DNA from: Apodemus sylvaticus
Taxonomy: Eukaryota; Chordata; Mammalia; Rodentia; Muridae
NCBI RefSeq assembly: GCF_947179515.1
Contig: NC_067472.1
Location: 110,224,506 to 110,288,505 of the forward strand
Direction: 5' to 3'
Length of the DNA stretch: 64,000 nt
Below the pieces are notes generated by a model. The model saw only the letters and a list, made by a program, of their open reading frames with translations. It had not been told where the DNA came from and searched no databases. The position numbers and the translations under genes were made by a program. Shown one piece after another: positions 11,161 to 23,880 of the stretch. Position 1 is the first letter of the stretch. Each line of letters begins with the position of its first letter.

Positions 11161-11604
11161 TTCTTCTTTTGCCCATTCAACACCTTGGTTAGTCCCTCTT
11201 TCTCTTTTCTGTTTTCAGTTTTCACCTCAAACTGAATGAAACTGATGCTGAGTTCAAATGTAAAAGAAGAGGGGACATTCTCCCAGCTAAAGATGTGTCC
11301 CAAGGTTTCAATTCATTCATTTGGTGTTGGGGGGGAGGGGGTTGGGGTGGCTAGCTGTGAATGCAGGATAGTGGAGCAGGTTGAGGAGCACTCTGAAGTG
11401 TCAGCCCCCTGGGGATGATGGAGGAGGCTCAAATCAATCGTCATTAACTAATTACTCTTCTCCTTTTGTCAGAGTAAATTGGCAAATCCAATGTGTTTTC
11501 TAAGTGTGTCAGGTGAATTGCATTAAAAAGGGTAAACAGCACTCTTTTCCAGGACACAGTGGAAAATGTAACAGCTTAATTGTCCTGCTGATGAGAGAGG
11601 CAGT
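11161..11604. other. unique DNA, possible conserved noncoding element
   Basis: No repeat recognised. 11425-11600 carries homeodomain-type words (caatcgtcattaactaatta, tgcattaaaaag, gcttaattg) in unrepetitive sequence. Confidence 0.3.
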
Positions 11605-11790
11605 ACTGGGTAGTAATTAAGAGTCAGGGCTGGAAGGCAGGGTCTGAATGGAAGCTCCTTCTATCACTTCCTCCTGGTGGGGCCTCCAGGGAGTTCCTTA
11701 ACCTCCACACTGGAGTTGCCTCAACTGCAAAGTGAGGATAGCAGTAGGCTTGGTGAGGCAAAGAGAGAGGATATAACAGTCTTTCCACCT
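11605..11790 (-). mobile_element. MIR SINE
   Basis: Antisense MIR order: 'gtaattaagagtcagggctgg', 'tctatcacttcctcctg', 'agttccttaacctccacac', 'ttgcctcaactgcaaagtgagg' and 'ggtgaggcaaagag'. Confidence 0.75.
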
Positions 11791-12559
11791 AATGTGTGAG
11801 GCTTACTCCCCAAGACCCCCAGGGGAACATCTGGGACTTCATAGTACTAAGTTTTACAAACTGTTTTATTTATATGTATACACGCTCATATTGAATGTGG
11901 TTTTCTTCTTATTTATCCCACTTGTTATGGCATGATGGCTGTGAGTTTTGCAGGGACAGGAGGCACAGTAACGAAAATAGCCCAAATGCCGTTTTCTTCT
12001 TCACAGTTTCAGGAGGAGAAGATTCACTCTGACCATAAACTTGAGCAAGCTCAGCATTTTTTTTTCTTTTTTCTCAAGTCAAGAATTTTCACATTGTCAC
12101 TGAGAGGAAGCATGTTACCATTTTTCCTTTCTCATATCCAAAGTACTAACATGTCTGCCCTTGCACACTGGAGCCATTTTGGGAAAAAAAAAATCAAGAT
12201 TATTTGAATACAAGCACTGTGATACCATGACAGCTCATCTAATAACTAAGCAGGTTGCTATGTTATTAGCAGATTAGCAGCTGGATAGTATAAAACATGT
12301 ACATGTGATAGACAGAGGCACAACTTAAGTCCTGGACAATACAGGTGTTGAGTAACTTAAACCTTTCGAATAGGTTATTTCTGAAACTATTTACTTGATC
12401 TTTTGGAAGCGATTTTGACCATGGATAGCTAATCACAGAGAGCAAACCAAGAAAAGACCATAGCACAGATTTTACATAAATAAAATAAAGATTCAGCCAA
12501 CTCTAGTTCAAGTGTGGTGACAGAACATAATGAGATAATGTCTTATTAATTTGACACAC
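11791..12559. other. unannotated DNA
   Basis: No repeat or gene recognised. It contains short T and A homopolymers near 12058-12072 and 12182-12191. Confidence 0.5.
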
Positions 12560-12790
12560 CTCCTCTCCTGTTCCCTTTGGTGGGCTTTCCCTGATCGTCT
12601 TGGGATGAGAAATGCCCAAAAGGAAAATCTGACCATTCAGGATTAGGAAGGGAAAGGAATCACTCTATTTTATGAATATGCCTCTTGCCTCATAGCTATT
12701 CATAGGAACTAACAAAAGAACTGCACACAAACTCGGGAGTAATCTTCACTCTAAGATGTGCAGAGTCTCCAAAACCTCTCATTCATTTAG
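12560..12790 (+). mobile_element. LTR-like repeat, copy 2
   Basis: Shares with 9690-9850, in the same order, 'ccctttggtgggctttcc', 'gggatgagaaatgc', 'ctgaccattcaggat', 'aagggaaaggaatc', 'atgaatatgcctcttgcc' and 'gtctccaaaacc'. It lacks a clear polyadenylation part. Identity to copy 1 is roughly two thirds by eye. Confidence 0.45.
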
Positions 12791-13029
12791 TGACATTGAG
12801 AATTCTGGCACCTTTCCCAAAGAGCTTTATGGCTAGGAAACACTCCACTGTCCATAACGTTTATTAATTGTCACAAAATCCAGTGAGAGCAAACCTTCGT
12901 AATTCTATTATAGAAAGAAGAGAGACGTGAAGCTGAGAGGGATCTCACTGAGCCGTGCAGTCAGTAACATATTGCAGATCCATTCCAGTCAGAGTCCTTT
13001 ATCAGATCTCTTTAATTTGCTTCACTGTT

Positions 13030-13215
13030 TCTTTGCTGTGTGATGTTGGACAATTTGTTTCACTTTTCTGAACTTCAATCTCTTCCTCCATCAAACCAGT
13101 ATAACCATGACTACCTGGGAGAGCTGTGGTAAGGATTATCAAATCAATGAAATAAAACACTCAGCAGAAACTTTAGATGTAGTGAGCATTCAGGGACTGA
13201 ATTCTCTACTTGTAT
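13030..13215 (-). mobile_element. MIR SINE
   Basis: 'gctgtgtgatgttggacaat', 'cttcaatctcttcctccatc', 'gtggtaaggattatcaaatcaatg' and 'cactcagcagaaac' follow the antisense MIR consensus almost end to end. Confidence 0.88.
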
Positions 13216-13291
13216 TGTTGCTATATTTTCAGTTATAATTCTTCCTATTCTAATCATTATTTAAAATGTAGAGTTATTAATGGGGACACTG

Positions 13292-13313
13292 GTTATTATT
13301 ATTATTATTATTA
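13292..13313. repeat. (ATT)n microsatellite
   Basis: Seven ATT units, pure. Confidence 0.9.
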
Positions 13314-15974
13314 CCATAGTCATTCTATTAAAGATGAAAATGTTGACATGCTGCTGTTGTCAGCTCTCTGTAAATCAGTAGCCTGATCCAGGACTCCATG
13401 CATATTATGCCAACAAATGAAGTTTCCCTATCTGCAGAACCAAACTTAAGACAACCCCTCTCACCATCACTGTCTCCCAAGATGCTGTCTTCATTTTTTT
13501 GTTCTCCTGGAAAATATATCTCAATGAACATAATTTGGGCAATACGCAAATACAGAAAGTCTACTGTGTGTGTACTAGGAACTCTATCAGGAGAGAGGGC
13601 TGACATGGTAAAACAGACACAAGGACCCTTTTCCCAAAGTCCTCATACTGATGTGGAGACAGACATAGCAGACACAATCTGGTGTCATGGAAACACTGAG
13701 TCACATAGAACCTCAGAGTGGCTTCCCTTCCTTGATCATGTCCCAGAGGGATGGACAGTGACAGTGAAGTGAGGGATAAGCAGACTGGTTGCAGGTATGT
13801 GCCCCATGTAGTGTGATGGACTTGCAGGTTTTTGGAACAGAAGCAAGTATTGCAATGGCAGAGTGCAGGGGATGGGAGGGAGTTGGGGCTGGTTGTCTGC
13901 TGAGGTCAGTTCCCTCTGGAAGGACTTCTAGTCTTGGTCAGAAGATGCTAGCTGTAAGCCTACAGAGAAAAGTTGAGGCAGCGGGATTTCCATTTTAGAC
14001 AGACCAAGGATAAGACTAGGCAAATGGTGACTTAGAAAACTACTGCTACTTTCTTCTGAAACTGGAACTTTTGAAAAGAAGCTGTGTCAGCAGAGGGTGA
14101 TTAGTCAGAAAGAACTTCAGTACTAGGGAGAGGTTGGGATATTAGAAACCTGAAGCTAGCTACTTATCTTGGGGTAGCTTAAGCTCCAGAACCACTGTTC
14201 CTTACCCACCATTGTGTCAGAACTAACATCCTATGGGTGATAAGGTAAAACATTTGGAACTTGTTAACTTAGTGAACAACTATTTCCCACCAACCCCAAA
14301 TCTAAGGAAGTCATAAATAGCATCTTAGGCCTATGGAAAATTTTTTCTCACCTTGATGCTACTGCTTCTTTAATATACTCACCAATGTATTTGAAACTTG
14401 CATTGATTTATGATTTTGTTTGTTCTATAAACCCATAAAGCTTCCATTGTAAACTACTTCTGTGTTGGAACATGGAATGAGGGCTAAATTAAGTCTGTGT
14501 TTCTGGGCGATTAAACTATTTCTTTTTTTTTTTTCCCCTTTAAGAGGAGAGCTATATTTTTTATATCACCAGTGTTCTAGAGTTGAAAAGGTAAAGACTT
14601 TACCCTTTGGAGGCATTAATTTAACTCCTCTGGGACCCATAAAACTGACTACTGGCAGCTAATAGGGTGGGCTTGTTACAAATAAAGTCTGGCTTCAAAT
14701 CCTGCCTGAAGACATACCTGGCTCCTTTTCCTGTGCAGCTCTCTACATGCATACACATGGGCATTCACATACAGCTCTATATATTCATACATGTGTACAT
14801 ATAAGCATTCACACAAATACACATACAACTCTATCCATCTGAACATACATACATTATACACACATCATACATTCATATGTTATACATATACATAAGAATT
14901 CACAATAATAGTGATATACTATAAGTAGATAGATAGAGATATAGAATGAACATATCTTGAAGACAAAGATATTCCCACCCAGGAGGAGCAGGATGGGGAG
15001 GCACTCCTTCTTCCTCCCATGTACCAATTACCTCCCCTCTGACTCTCTCTCTCTCCTAGTGGTCAGCTCCACACTTTTGCGCATGCGAAATTCATGACTA
15101 AAAAGCCTTCATACTCACATGATTATCACTGTGGCCCACACCTCCCTTGTTCTTGCTGAGCATCTCAGTCTTCCTGCTGTCCCAGAAACCTTTACAGATC
15201 TGCCCTCCCCCACCTCCACAAAACTCTCTGATCTGCACCTCCCCTGCTGTCACCAACAGTTTCTGTTCCAACTTTCCCAGGCTGAACTCGAGGGTCCTAG
15301 GAGGGAAGGACTTTCACATCTGCATCTGTAGCCTGGGAAATACTTGAGAACAAGTGAGGTGGAGAGATGAAGTGGTAGAGAAAGCAAAGAGGAGAGAAGA
15401 GAAAGGGAGATAGATGCAAGGGAGAGAAGGAAGAAAATAGATTGAAACAGTGCCTTGTGAGAGACTGCTTAATTTATGCAGCACAACTAGGGCATTTATA
15501 TTCAAACCCAGAATTATTCAAAACAGAATGATTGCAGTGTGGCAGCCAGGCTCCTGTATCTAGGAAGAAGGGAAGAAGTACCACACAGGTAATTTGCTTT
15601 ACTTTAGGCCTTGGGCAGTGGAATATCCTAGGGATGTTTCTTACCCAAACCAGCATGTCCCTGTTGAAATGGCCTTATTTTGCAAAGAACATTTATCCAT
15701 CTTGAAGGTGGGCTAACAGTCAGAGCTGTAAGACAGGCCTTGTGCTGGTCCTCACACTGTTCGTGTGAAGAACTAACTGGCTTTCTTGAAAACTAGGAAG
15801 AGCAGCACCCCACTCAGTGAGGGAGTAGGGTCAAGGGAACCAAGCAAGCTCTTCCAGAGACTGTGATTATTATTAGCTTTGTGTCTTTTCATTTTATACT
15901 TCTAAGGTAATAGAACATCATAAGTAATCTTGAGACAAAAAAATCAGATATTTTATATTTAAAGAGTTAACTTT
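13314..15974. other. unannotated DNA, 2.7 kb
   Basis: No gene recognised. A 124-codon frame at 13398-13772 and an overlapping antisense frame look like chance. Around 13560-13690 the text 'tgtgtgtactaggaactct..gacaca..tggagacagacat' resembles an ancient repeat but was not assigned. 14735-14905 is CA/TA-rich. 15355-15440 is an almost unbroken purine tract on the + strand. Confidence 0.5.
15355..15440 (+). repeat. polypurine (GA-rich) tract
   Basis: Nearly continuous G and A with only a few pyrimidines. The order is irregular, so it is not a simple microsatellite. Confidence 0.8.
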
Positions 15975-16330
15975 CAGTTGTGATAAAATACACATACAAT
16001 AATACACATACCACACAGTGTGACTTGCAGTCATCATGGAACCTGAGGTTCAGTGGTGCTAAGCATACCCACAATGCTGTGCATCCAGTTACCACAACCC
16101 CATGCCATTTCCTCTCCCTGGCCTCTGATGACTGCCCTTCTAATTCCAGATTAATTCATCTATACATCTCACAGACTTGACATAGAGCGCACAGCCATGG
16201 GTGATTGACTGTTTTCACTTGTGGTAATGTAATGTGGGTCATATTCCACATTTTGTTTATTGATTCATCCATTTCCATGGACAACAACATTGCTCTACCC
16301 TTTGCCAATTAAGAATGATACTAGTAGGAA
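15975..16330 (-). mobile_element. old mammalian L1 (L1M-type) 3' fragment
   Basis: Antisense words of ancient L1 3' regions appear in order: 'ataaaatacacata', 'aggttcagtggtgctaagcat', 'gttaccacaacccc', 'cattttgtttattgattcat' and 'ccatggacaacaacattgc'. Strong divergence marks it as far older than the rodent L1 copies in this window. Confidence 0.7.
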
Positions 16331-18200
16331 CACAGATGAATGGAATAATTTATCTTTAATATACAAAATAAATTGAGAATCATTTTATCATAATATAATC
16401 TTCAAACATTGATATTCTACTTTGGAATAGGGGACATGGACAGTTCAAATATTCCATGACATCCTATTCTCTTGTGAAGGAATGACAGGAAGTAATTGAA
16501 ACATCCACATTCAATTACTGATCTTTCTGACCAGATCAGTGTTTCAGAACACTGACCTTACAGGGTTATAAAGAGACTCACAGGTCCAGGAAAGTCCCTA
16601 CACAAAGTGGGTGGTCCATATCCTTGCCACACCCATCTCTTCACTGCTAATTTGTCCTGGTCTCAGGGCTGATGGCTGGGGAGCATACACTCACATAGCT
16701 GCTTACAGCCCATCAAGTATTCCGAAGATGATTTGACTTTGGATCCTATCTTCTGTGCAGTCAAAACATTTAAAATACCATCATATCTCTGCTTTCCTGG
16801 CACTGTGGGTTTCTGCACCCTACAGCTCCCCAAATCTCTGTGTCTGCAGGGGTTCCTCAGACACTCCAGGCTCAAAGCCACGATGTGCATGTTTCCGTGA
16901 CGTGGTGATGAGAAGAATGTGGTGTGGTTTGTCTTTTATTTGCAGAGGGCAATTTTACATGGCATTCATCTTCCCCATGATTATGTATCTTGTTTCCTGT
17001 GATCATTTTTCATGGCGATGAAGAAAGTCTGCCACAGTTCTCTAATCTAGTTTACTTAGGGTTTTTTTTTTTTCCTTTCTTTCTTTTATGTTTTGATTTT
17101 GGATCATAGTCATCTAGTGTAGTAGAAAACAAATGGCAAGCTTCACTGGTGCGAGAGACAAAGTAGAAATAAGGGGCAGTAGACAACATTACCAGTGGAC
17201 AGCATTAGTGGAACTCTCTCCATGTCCTATAGCCTGGGCTTGGAGCTTTGTCTGCAGATAGTGCTTAAGAACTGATTCTTAACATAAGATACTCCAGAAT
17301 AGCTTCTAAATCTGTACACTTCAAACAGCTACCAAACCCCACATGCATTCTAGGTCCAAGAATGTCACAGGGGGTGATTGGGGTCTCTGGGAGTGCATTC
17401 TTGTCTGGGCTATATTCCTCTCTGCCATCCCACTATATTGTCAGACAGAAAGGCTGTTATTTTAAGAATTTAATGCTGGACACAACCCCATAATTTAGGA
17501 TAGTTGGATTTCCCCCTACATGCATGAAGGATTTGTACAATGTCATTTTACCCAAAATTCCTTGGTAAAACACAAAAGTGAGAAGGCCTGCAATGCTATA
17601 GGTAGAAGCTGCAGATGGTTGGAATGTATTCTTACCTGTGATTTACTATCTCTCAGTAAGATGTTGTTTGGGGTATCTGAGCTTCAGGCAGAGGCTGCAG
17701 CCCTGAGGACTGATAGGAACCTTGCCTCGATGGCCTGCTCTTTAACACATGCCCCATGGTTTGCCAGGGAACAGGACTTGCAGACAAAACCAAAAGGAGA
17801 TAGTGGAAGGAGATGGCTGCTACCAACAGCTGACCCTAGAAACTCAGCTTCCTTGTTTGGGTACTGAGTTGTATTTGGAGGTTTCCATACGGAGATCATC
17901 TCCGTTGGCCAGGCAGGATGAAGCCTGGTCCCAAGGATCCCAGCCCCAGACCTGGCAGCTGCAACTTTCATCTACTCTTAGCATCAGTGCCCTCTGAACT
18001 GGGAATCCCTCATGCCTTCCCCCAAATGGAATGGAAAACTCTTCCTATCTGCTCTTCTCTTTTGTGCTGTGTAGTGCTAGCTTTTCTGTTTGGTTTAACT
18101 TTGTGACGTCTTGGGAAATAGAAGTGAGATGATGTGTATACATATTTGATCTCCTGTCAGTATGCTACTCTGAACTCAGGAGGAGTTGATGGAACAAATA
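16331..18200. other. unannotated DNA
   Basis: No repeat family recognised over 1.9 kb. Open frames occur on both strands at 17520-17997 without a recognisable protein. A 7-bp inverted repeat (acggaga/tctccgt, 3-bp spacer) lies at 17889-17905. Confidence 0.5.
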
Positions 18201-18234
18201 GATGGATGGATGGATGGATGGATGAATGAATGAA
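18201..18234. repeat. (TGGA)n/(TGAA)n microsatellite
   Basis: GATG repeats grading into GAATGAATGAA. Confidence 0.93.
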
Positions 18235-21089
18235 CAATGTACCAGACAAGGGAGCAATGTGTGTGACTGATGTTTCCAGCCCACAAAGGCAAGGTTAGCA
18301 CCTTAAGGTAAAGAAGCAGGGGAAAGAAGGAACAATCTGAAGGGGGAAACATAAAGAAGTTCAGTAGTGGTCTGGGTGCTGGTCTCCTGACCTAGGAGGG
18401 GACTGGCATGGGATCCTTCTTGAGGCCTCCATGATGACTTTACAGTAGAACCCAACTAGTACCACATTAGTATTCATACTGTTTCTGGAGTGAGGGTGGT
18501 AAAACTCAAATCAAATGACCTAAAAAAAAGTACTGAAAAGAGGATTAAACTCTTAAAAAGACTGTGTGTGGCTATGTAATTCTGTTGTTGAGGCTTACTA
18601 GGTACCTGGTAAAGATCCCATGTGTATAAGGTGTTCTGTTTTCAATGTCAGGTAGAATGACATTTTCAAATGTCCCTGGTCCAGTCATATTTATAGCCAC
18701 ACATCTCCCTTAGCTTTGCAGCTATATCACACTCTATGTATTATGATAAATGTGACCAGGACAGGGACCATACCATGCTGCTGAGCCCTAGGAACAAATC
18801 CAAATTAGACCAGTTGGTCATTAGAGGAATCTTGGGCAACTTTTCTTAAAGCCTCTTTATAAAGTGTGTGTTTCAGGGATCATCCTTATCACCTTTGTGA
18901 TGGATGTAAGATTTTAAGTATCTGATCCTTAGTTGTCAACCCCCTAAATTATTTTCTCTAGAAATCTGAGTGGGGCAGAGTTAGTAGGATGGTCATTTGT
19001 GGGGTGCTCATCTTGAACGGCACTCTTATAATTTTGAAAAAGCCTTGTGACTTTTAAAAGTGCATTAGTAGCTCTCTTTTTTTTTCCTTCAAACAAGCTT
19101 GCAGTGCATGTCTCTGGGGTGGACTCTAAAGCAGGAGTAGAAGCAATCTCATGCTGGGACCAAGGTGTAGGTCCTCTAGACACCTTTCATCTCATGGCTT
19201 CTGTCTCACTTCCTTTCTTTTTGTCCATTCACCCATGCATACCTTCATTCCTGAATTATTAACTAATATGTAAATCACTCAGGCATCATCTACATATCTC
19301 CCCCTATGCTTATTAATCATATAGCAAATGCCTCCCCTGAAACAGACACTCTGATGTTTACATGGAATGTGGCCATGGCTCTGATCATCTCACTGGATGA
19401 TTAGACACTTCCACAAGCACGTATTTATACACACAATTATAAACAGGTGCCCAGGAGAAGCATGGAAAGGCACTGTGGCTATGTAAAGGGATATGCAATC
19501 AAATATGCCCTGGGATACAGAGAGAGAAAGTGAGGAGATTAAACATCCCATGACTCATAATCCTGACTCAGTGTTCCATTTGTGTAAGCAACAGATAGAG
19601 TGTGGGAAATGAAAAATATAAAACTAATATAAGACTAGCAGAATTCCAGCAATTTGTACCAATCAGAGTCCTATTGGGAAAGCAGAAACCCCTTCCAGTC
19701 TTAAAGACAGTGGGAATTTAAGAGAGAAGTTGTGCATGGTAGTAAGCTGAAGACTGGTGAGACACTGAGGGATGTCGGGAACAGCAGGAAAACAGGCAGG
19801 GAATAGAGGTATTATCTGAGCCTGGAGCTGAGGATAGGGACAATCATTTCCTATTTTTTTCTCCTCATCTCATAGAAAGCCCTCCAATTAAAAGTCAACT
19901 AGACACCCAGACCTCAAAACTCATACTTCCGTAAAGCCCAGTCACTACACAACTCACCTGAAAAATGGGGAAGGGAAGCCAGGGGTGCTATTAAAGGCAA
20001 CAAACCCTAATGTGTGATATCTGAAAGTCAGGGTATGAGGGGGACTGCACTTCATTTTGGTTCTTGGTTGTCATGTACACCAAATGTCTGGGATACTTTA
20101 CAGTATCCAGTGAGGGGTAGAATACAGAGATATTAAATTCCCCATGAAGAAAGCATGTGCATGATTGCTAATATTTGAAAAAAAAGTGATTAACACAATT
20201 GAGACTCAAGTTGGGAATGAGATCATTTAGATTAAATGATAATTTAGTAATAGCCACAACTAATTCTGAGCTCTAACAAAAGACTTTTTTTTTTAAGAAC
20301 CATACAAAACCAGACAAACAAACAAGCAGCAAACCTAAGTCACTTAATTCCAACTACAGACCCAGAAAGGAGCATATCACCACCTCTGTTTAAATGTAAT
20401 TAGAGTTTAGTGGTTTGTGGCAGGTTATGGAACTGATGAGGAAGAGACAGATTTAAATCTTGTATCTGCTGGAACATGCTTGCAAAGGAACAGATGTGTT
20501 CCATATATATCATCTGGCACATAGCCTCTCCTTTCCTACCACAAGGGCAGGACAGTGAAGACCAGGTGCCGCACAGTAGATAGGAGGCTGCCTTTCACTA
20601 ATGTGATAACAATTTTCCTGACTCCAGTATCAGGGCACCAATCAAAATCTATCTTCTCCCTGTGGAGATAAGCAACAGCAATGGCCTCTGTGAGCCAGTC
20701 GGCTGGCATTCTTCCTATTCTTTCCAATGCAGGAGACAGAAGTTTGATCCCAGGGAATGTAGCAAAGGGAAATGGGCTGAAACCAAATGGAAGAGAATTG
20801 GATCTGATTACCGTTCAAACTATGCTGGGGCTCTGAGCTGCAACATGACAAGAATGGCCCCAGGGATGGTAAGGAAGATGAGCCCCATTGCCTTCTGCTC
20901 CTCGGAATAAGTGCTGTGTAAATATAAAGTACCCAGATGATCATTATGACAGTGTCCCATCAGCTAAAGATTAGTGAGCACTCTCTGGAGCTGGGTGCCA
21001 GGGTTCATTGCAGAGAGAGAAGCAGATGGTACCAGTAATCCCCAATACACATCATGATCATGATCTCCTTGGAGTCTCAAATGGTCATA
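18235..21089. other. unannotated DNA, 2.9 kb
   Basis: No gene, RNA or rodent SINE/LINE recognised. The absence of young repeats over nearly 3 kb is notable beside the dense parts of the window. Confidence 0.5.
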
Positions 21090-21235
21090 CAAAGGAAGCA
21101 GAATTACAATTATTATCCAAGTGTTCTAAGAAAGAAACTGAAGCCCTGAAAATTACCTAATTGATTAGGAGAGTTGTGGCTTGCATCCTAGTTTGAGGAG
21201 TAAGATCTAGACCTTTGCATCCATACATTTACCTT
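21090..21235 (+). mobile_element. possible MIR SINE
   Basis: 'attattatccaagtgttct', 'agaaactgaagccctgaaaatt' and 'gattaggagagttgtggct' resemble the MIR core in order. The resemblance is weak. Confidence 0.35.
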
Positions 21236-21585
21236 AAAGGGGAGTTCCAGACTTTCAGGCAGTCCCTTTTTTCCCCTAGTATCCTACAGCAAATCAATGT
21301 TGCTGTAGCAGTAACTGTGTTAACTTCAGAAGGTAAGATTATCCCAGAGAAGAGTCATTCATTCATAATGACCACAGGAACAGAAATGTAGAATGTAGCA
21401 AAGTCGCCAACATTCTTTATAATATCAGGGAATTCAGTCCTCTGATCTTTCAGTGTCATTTGCAATGTAAATTTGCTATTGAAAAAATAGGAGCCATCTT
21501 TGTAAGCCCTTTGTGCAACCCTGGTTCTTTCATGATCCTGAAGACTTTGGAGAGGTCTTCAACAGAGGTCCCCAAGCTTCAGAAG

Positions 21586-21588
<3 letters not shown>

Positions 21589-21627
<39 letters not shown>
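21589..21627. repeat. poly(T), 39 nt
   Basis: An uninterrupted run of 39 T. It could be the antisense A-tail of a minus-strand retrocopy, with a CATAAA hexamer about 20 bp to the right on the minus strand. No parent gene or target duplication was recognised. Confidence 0.9.
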
Positions 21628-21629
<2 letters not shown>

Positions 21630-23732
21630 CATAGGCCAGTCAGTAAACACTTTATGCAGTGAAGTTCAAAGGGAAAAGTTGAGTTCACCATGGATACTGG
21701 GGATGTCTTAGTTCACCATGGCCATTTCTTAGATCGAAGCCATTTCAGCCCAGCAAGCATTCTACATACACTTCTTAGGAAACATCAAACCAAAGAAATC
21801 AAGGAATTCTCAGCCACCCAAGGAGTTCTTGGACAAGCCAGGTTTACAAGATATGTTTCCTGATTCCCAGGCTAGTTGGCTGCTTGAGACTCACAAAGCA
21901 CTCTTCCTCCATGGTGATTAAGTAGCAGGGAAAGCCTTGAGACTCAAAAAGCACTCTTCCTCCATGGTAATTTAAGTAGCAGGGAAAGCCTTTACTTATC
22001 TTGCTTTTATTGCTGTTAATACTAATTGTAAATGTGCCTGGCAGAGATCTGTCATAGTTCATGTACAAGTAGAATAACCAAGAATGTCCTACCATTGAAA
22101 CTTTGTACAAAAAATGGTAGACTGAATTTAATCAGGTTACTACAGTTTCATGAACCACAGTGAAATCACTCCTTCATTTGACATGACTGAATACAGAAAA
22201 AGATACTTAAATCAGGTCAGTTAGTCTACTTGGTATTAATGCTATAAAAGTCTGATCCTTTTTCTTGGAACCCCAGCAGAAGGATCTCAGAGGCATTGGC
22301 AGGGCCTCTGATTATGAGCACAGTCTGTGTTACCTGTCCCCTTGGGTTTGTTTGTAAGCACATGTGTTTCAGTCTAAAATATGGAGTTATTACATTTATT
22401 TTTCACATGAGAGAGTTAGGATATAGAAATTATATAGGACATAGGATTGAGAAATGCACCTAAGGTTGGTCAGCTCATTAAGTACCTGCAGTTACAATTC
22501 ATTTCAAATCTGTGCAACTGCAAATTCCATGTTCTTTTCTCTGCACTCACTACCCAAGAAGGGAACTTGGAAAAGAAAAGTACTGAAGAGGTGGTGTCTT
22601 ATCTTGGAATCAGTGGTCAAGGGTCCTTCAATACCAGGAGTTGTCAGGGAAACAGGTAGATACTAAGCAGGAGGAAGGCTGCTGATCTGGGTCTAGCTAT
22701 CCCAAGCCCAGGCCCTGCTGTTCAGATGTCATAAAATCAATGCAATGTAAGCCATAATGAGATACAACACTAGATCATATAATTGCAAAAGTTAAAGTTT
22801 TGAGTGTTAGGCTGAGTTCTGAAGAGGCCATGAACAATGGGAACTTTTCTGCTTTGTTTGTACAGTGGCCTAACAGATTGGATAAAAATCTAGCATTATT
22901 TCACAACACTGAATGTTCACAATTTAATGTCTAATTAGTGTAGGAGACAAATATTTGCACATGTGTAATTTGAATTAGGCTTAAGATATTTATGGTAGTG
23001 CTCATTATGTTATCAATAGGTTGAACACAATACATCCTCCTGCAGATGAAAGGACAGATAAAATGCAGTATAGGCATGTACAGCCTAACGAGGTTGTAGT
23101 CGATTACAGTCTGCATGCACAACACTGGCCTCATATGATTATATTCCCAAGTAACATCACAGTCATCTTAGTTTGTGAAAATACATGTTTTCACAAGAAC
23201 AGAATTACCAAGCAACACATTGTGCGGAATGTATAAATATTGATAAGGGATGCTTGAATAGTGAAATATGACAGACAAATGAATAATTTATGGTTATACA
23301 CTACAATATAGTATTTTTGAAATATAATGTTCTTAAATATAGTCTCTAAAAAGTATACAATTGCCATAAAATTAAAACCAAATAAATCAAGTGTATATTT
23401 GTATATTTATTGTGAAAGCCGTATTCATTGGAAATGATGTCATGGATGTCACGATATTATCTTGGGTTAGGCAGTCAGGTGGACAGGGGAATTGAGGACC
23501 ATGTTGTAGACCTCATAGTATGCTGAAGTATTGGACTGAAGATGTCTATGCCTCCATATATTTATAGACTTAAGAAGCCTACTGACTATAGTCAAATTGC
23601 CCACATACTTAGAAAATGAATTGGTCTAGTCAATGAAATTAGAGTACTTGTGATGGATGTTGGCTTAAAATCTTCTCGCCCTTTGAACTTATCCTCTCAT
23701 GTTCTTCTGCCAAATATTGTAGTCATGACAGA
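21628..23732. other. unannotated DNA
   Basis: Apart from the 53-bp tandem duplication listed below, nothing was recognised. The sequence to the right of the poly(T) matches no SINE, L1 or LTR known to me, so it could be a retrocopy of an unidentified transcript or unique DNA. Confidence 0.45.
21883..21989. repeat. 53/54-bp tandem duplication
   Basis: Units 21883-21935 and 21936-21989 both begin 'cttgagactca' and end 'agcagggaaagc'. They differ by two substitutions and one inserted T, so the duplication is fairly recent. Confidence 0.96.
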
Positions 23733-23880
23733 CAATCTCAGTTAATTCTACAGCTAGATCCTCAGAGATGATTCCCAGGAGTAACGGATAAATGCAGCGT
23801 CCAATTTATTGTAATGAAGACTATTGTTATGAACTTTTATCTCCCCACCTCTTCCACATTTTGTAAATAACAACTAGCTA
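23733..23880 (+). repeat. 148-bp direct duplication, copy 1
   Basis: The 148 bp from 'caatctcagttaattctac' to 'aacaactagcta' recur at 24730-24877 with eight substitutions, all in the first two thirds. The last 60 bp or so are identical. Similarity stops sharply at both edges. It matches no repeat family known to me. Confidence 0.95.

Noticed and set aside
17520..17997. Overlapping frames on both strands, up to 115 codons
   Set aside because: Neither strand shows a known protein. Mutual overlap suggests low stop density only.
18871..18883. 13-nt match to the U3 snoRNA 5' region (TTTCAGGGATCAT)
   Set aside because: The match does not extend on either side and has no flanking repeats, so it is within chance.
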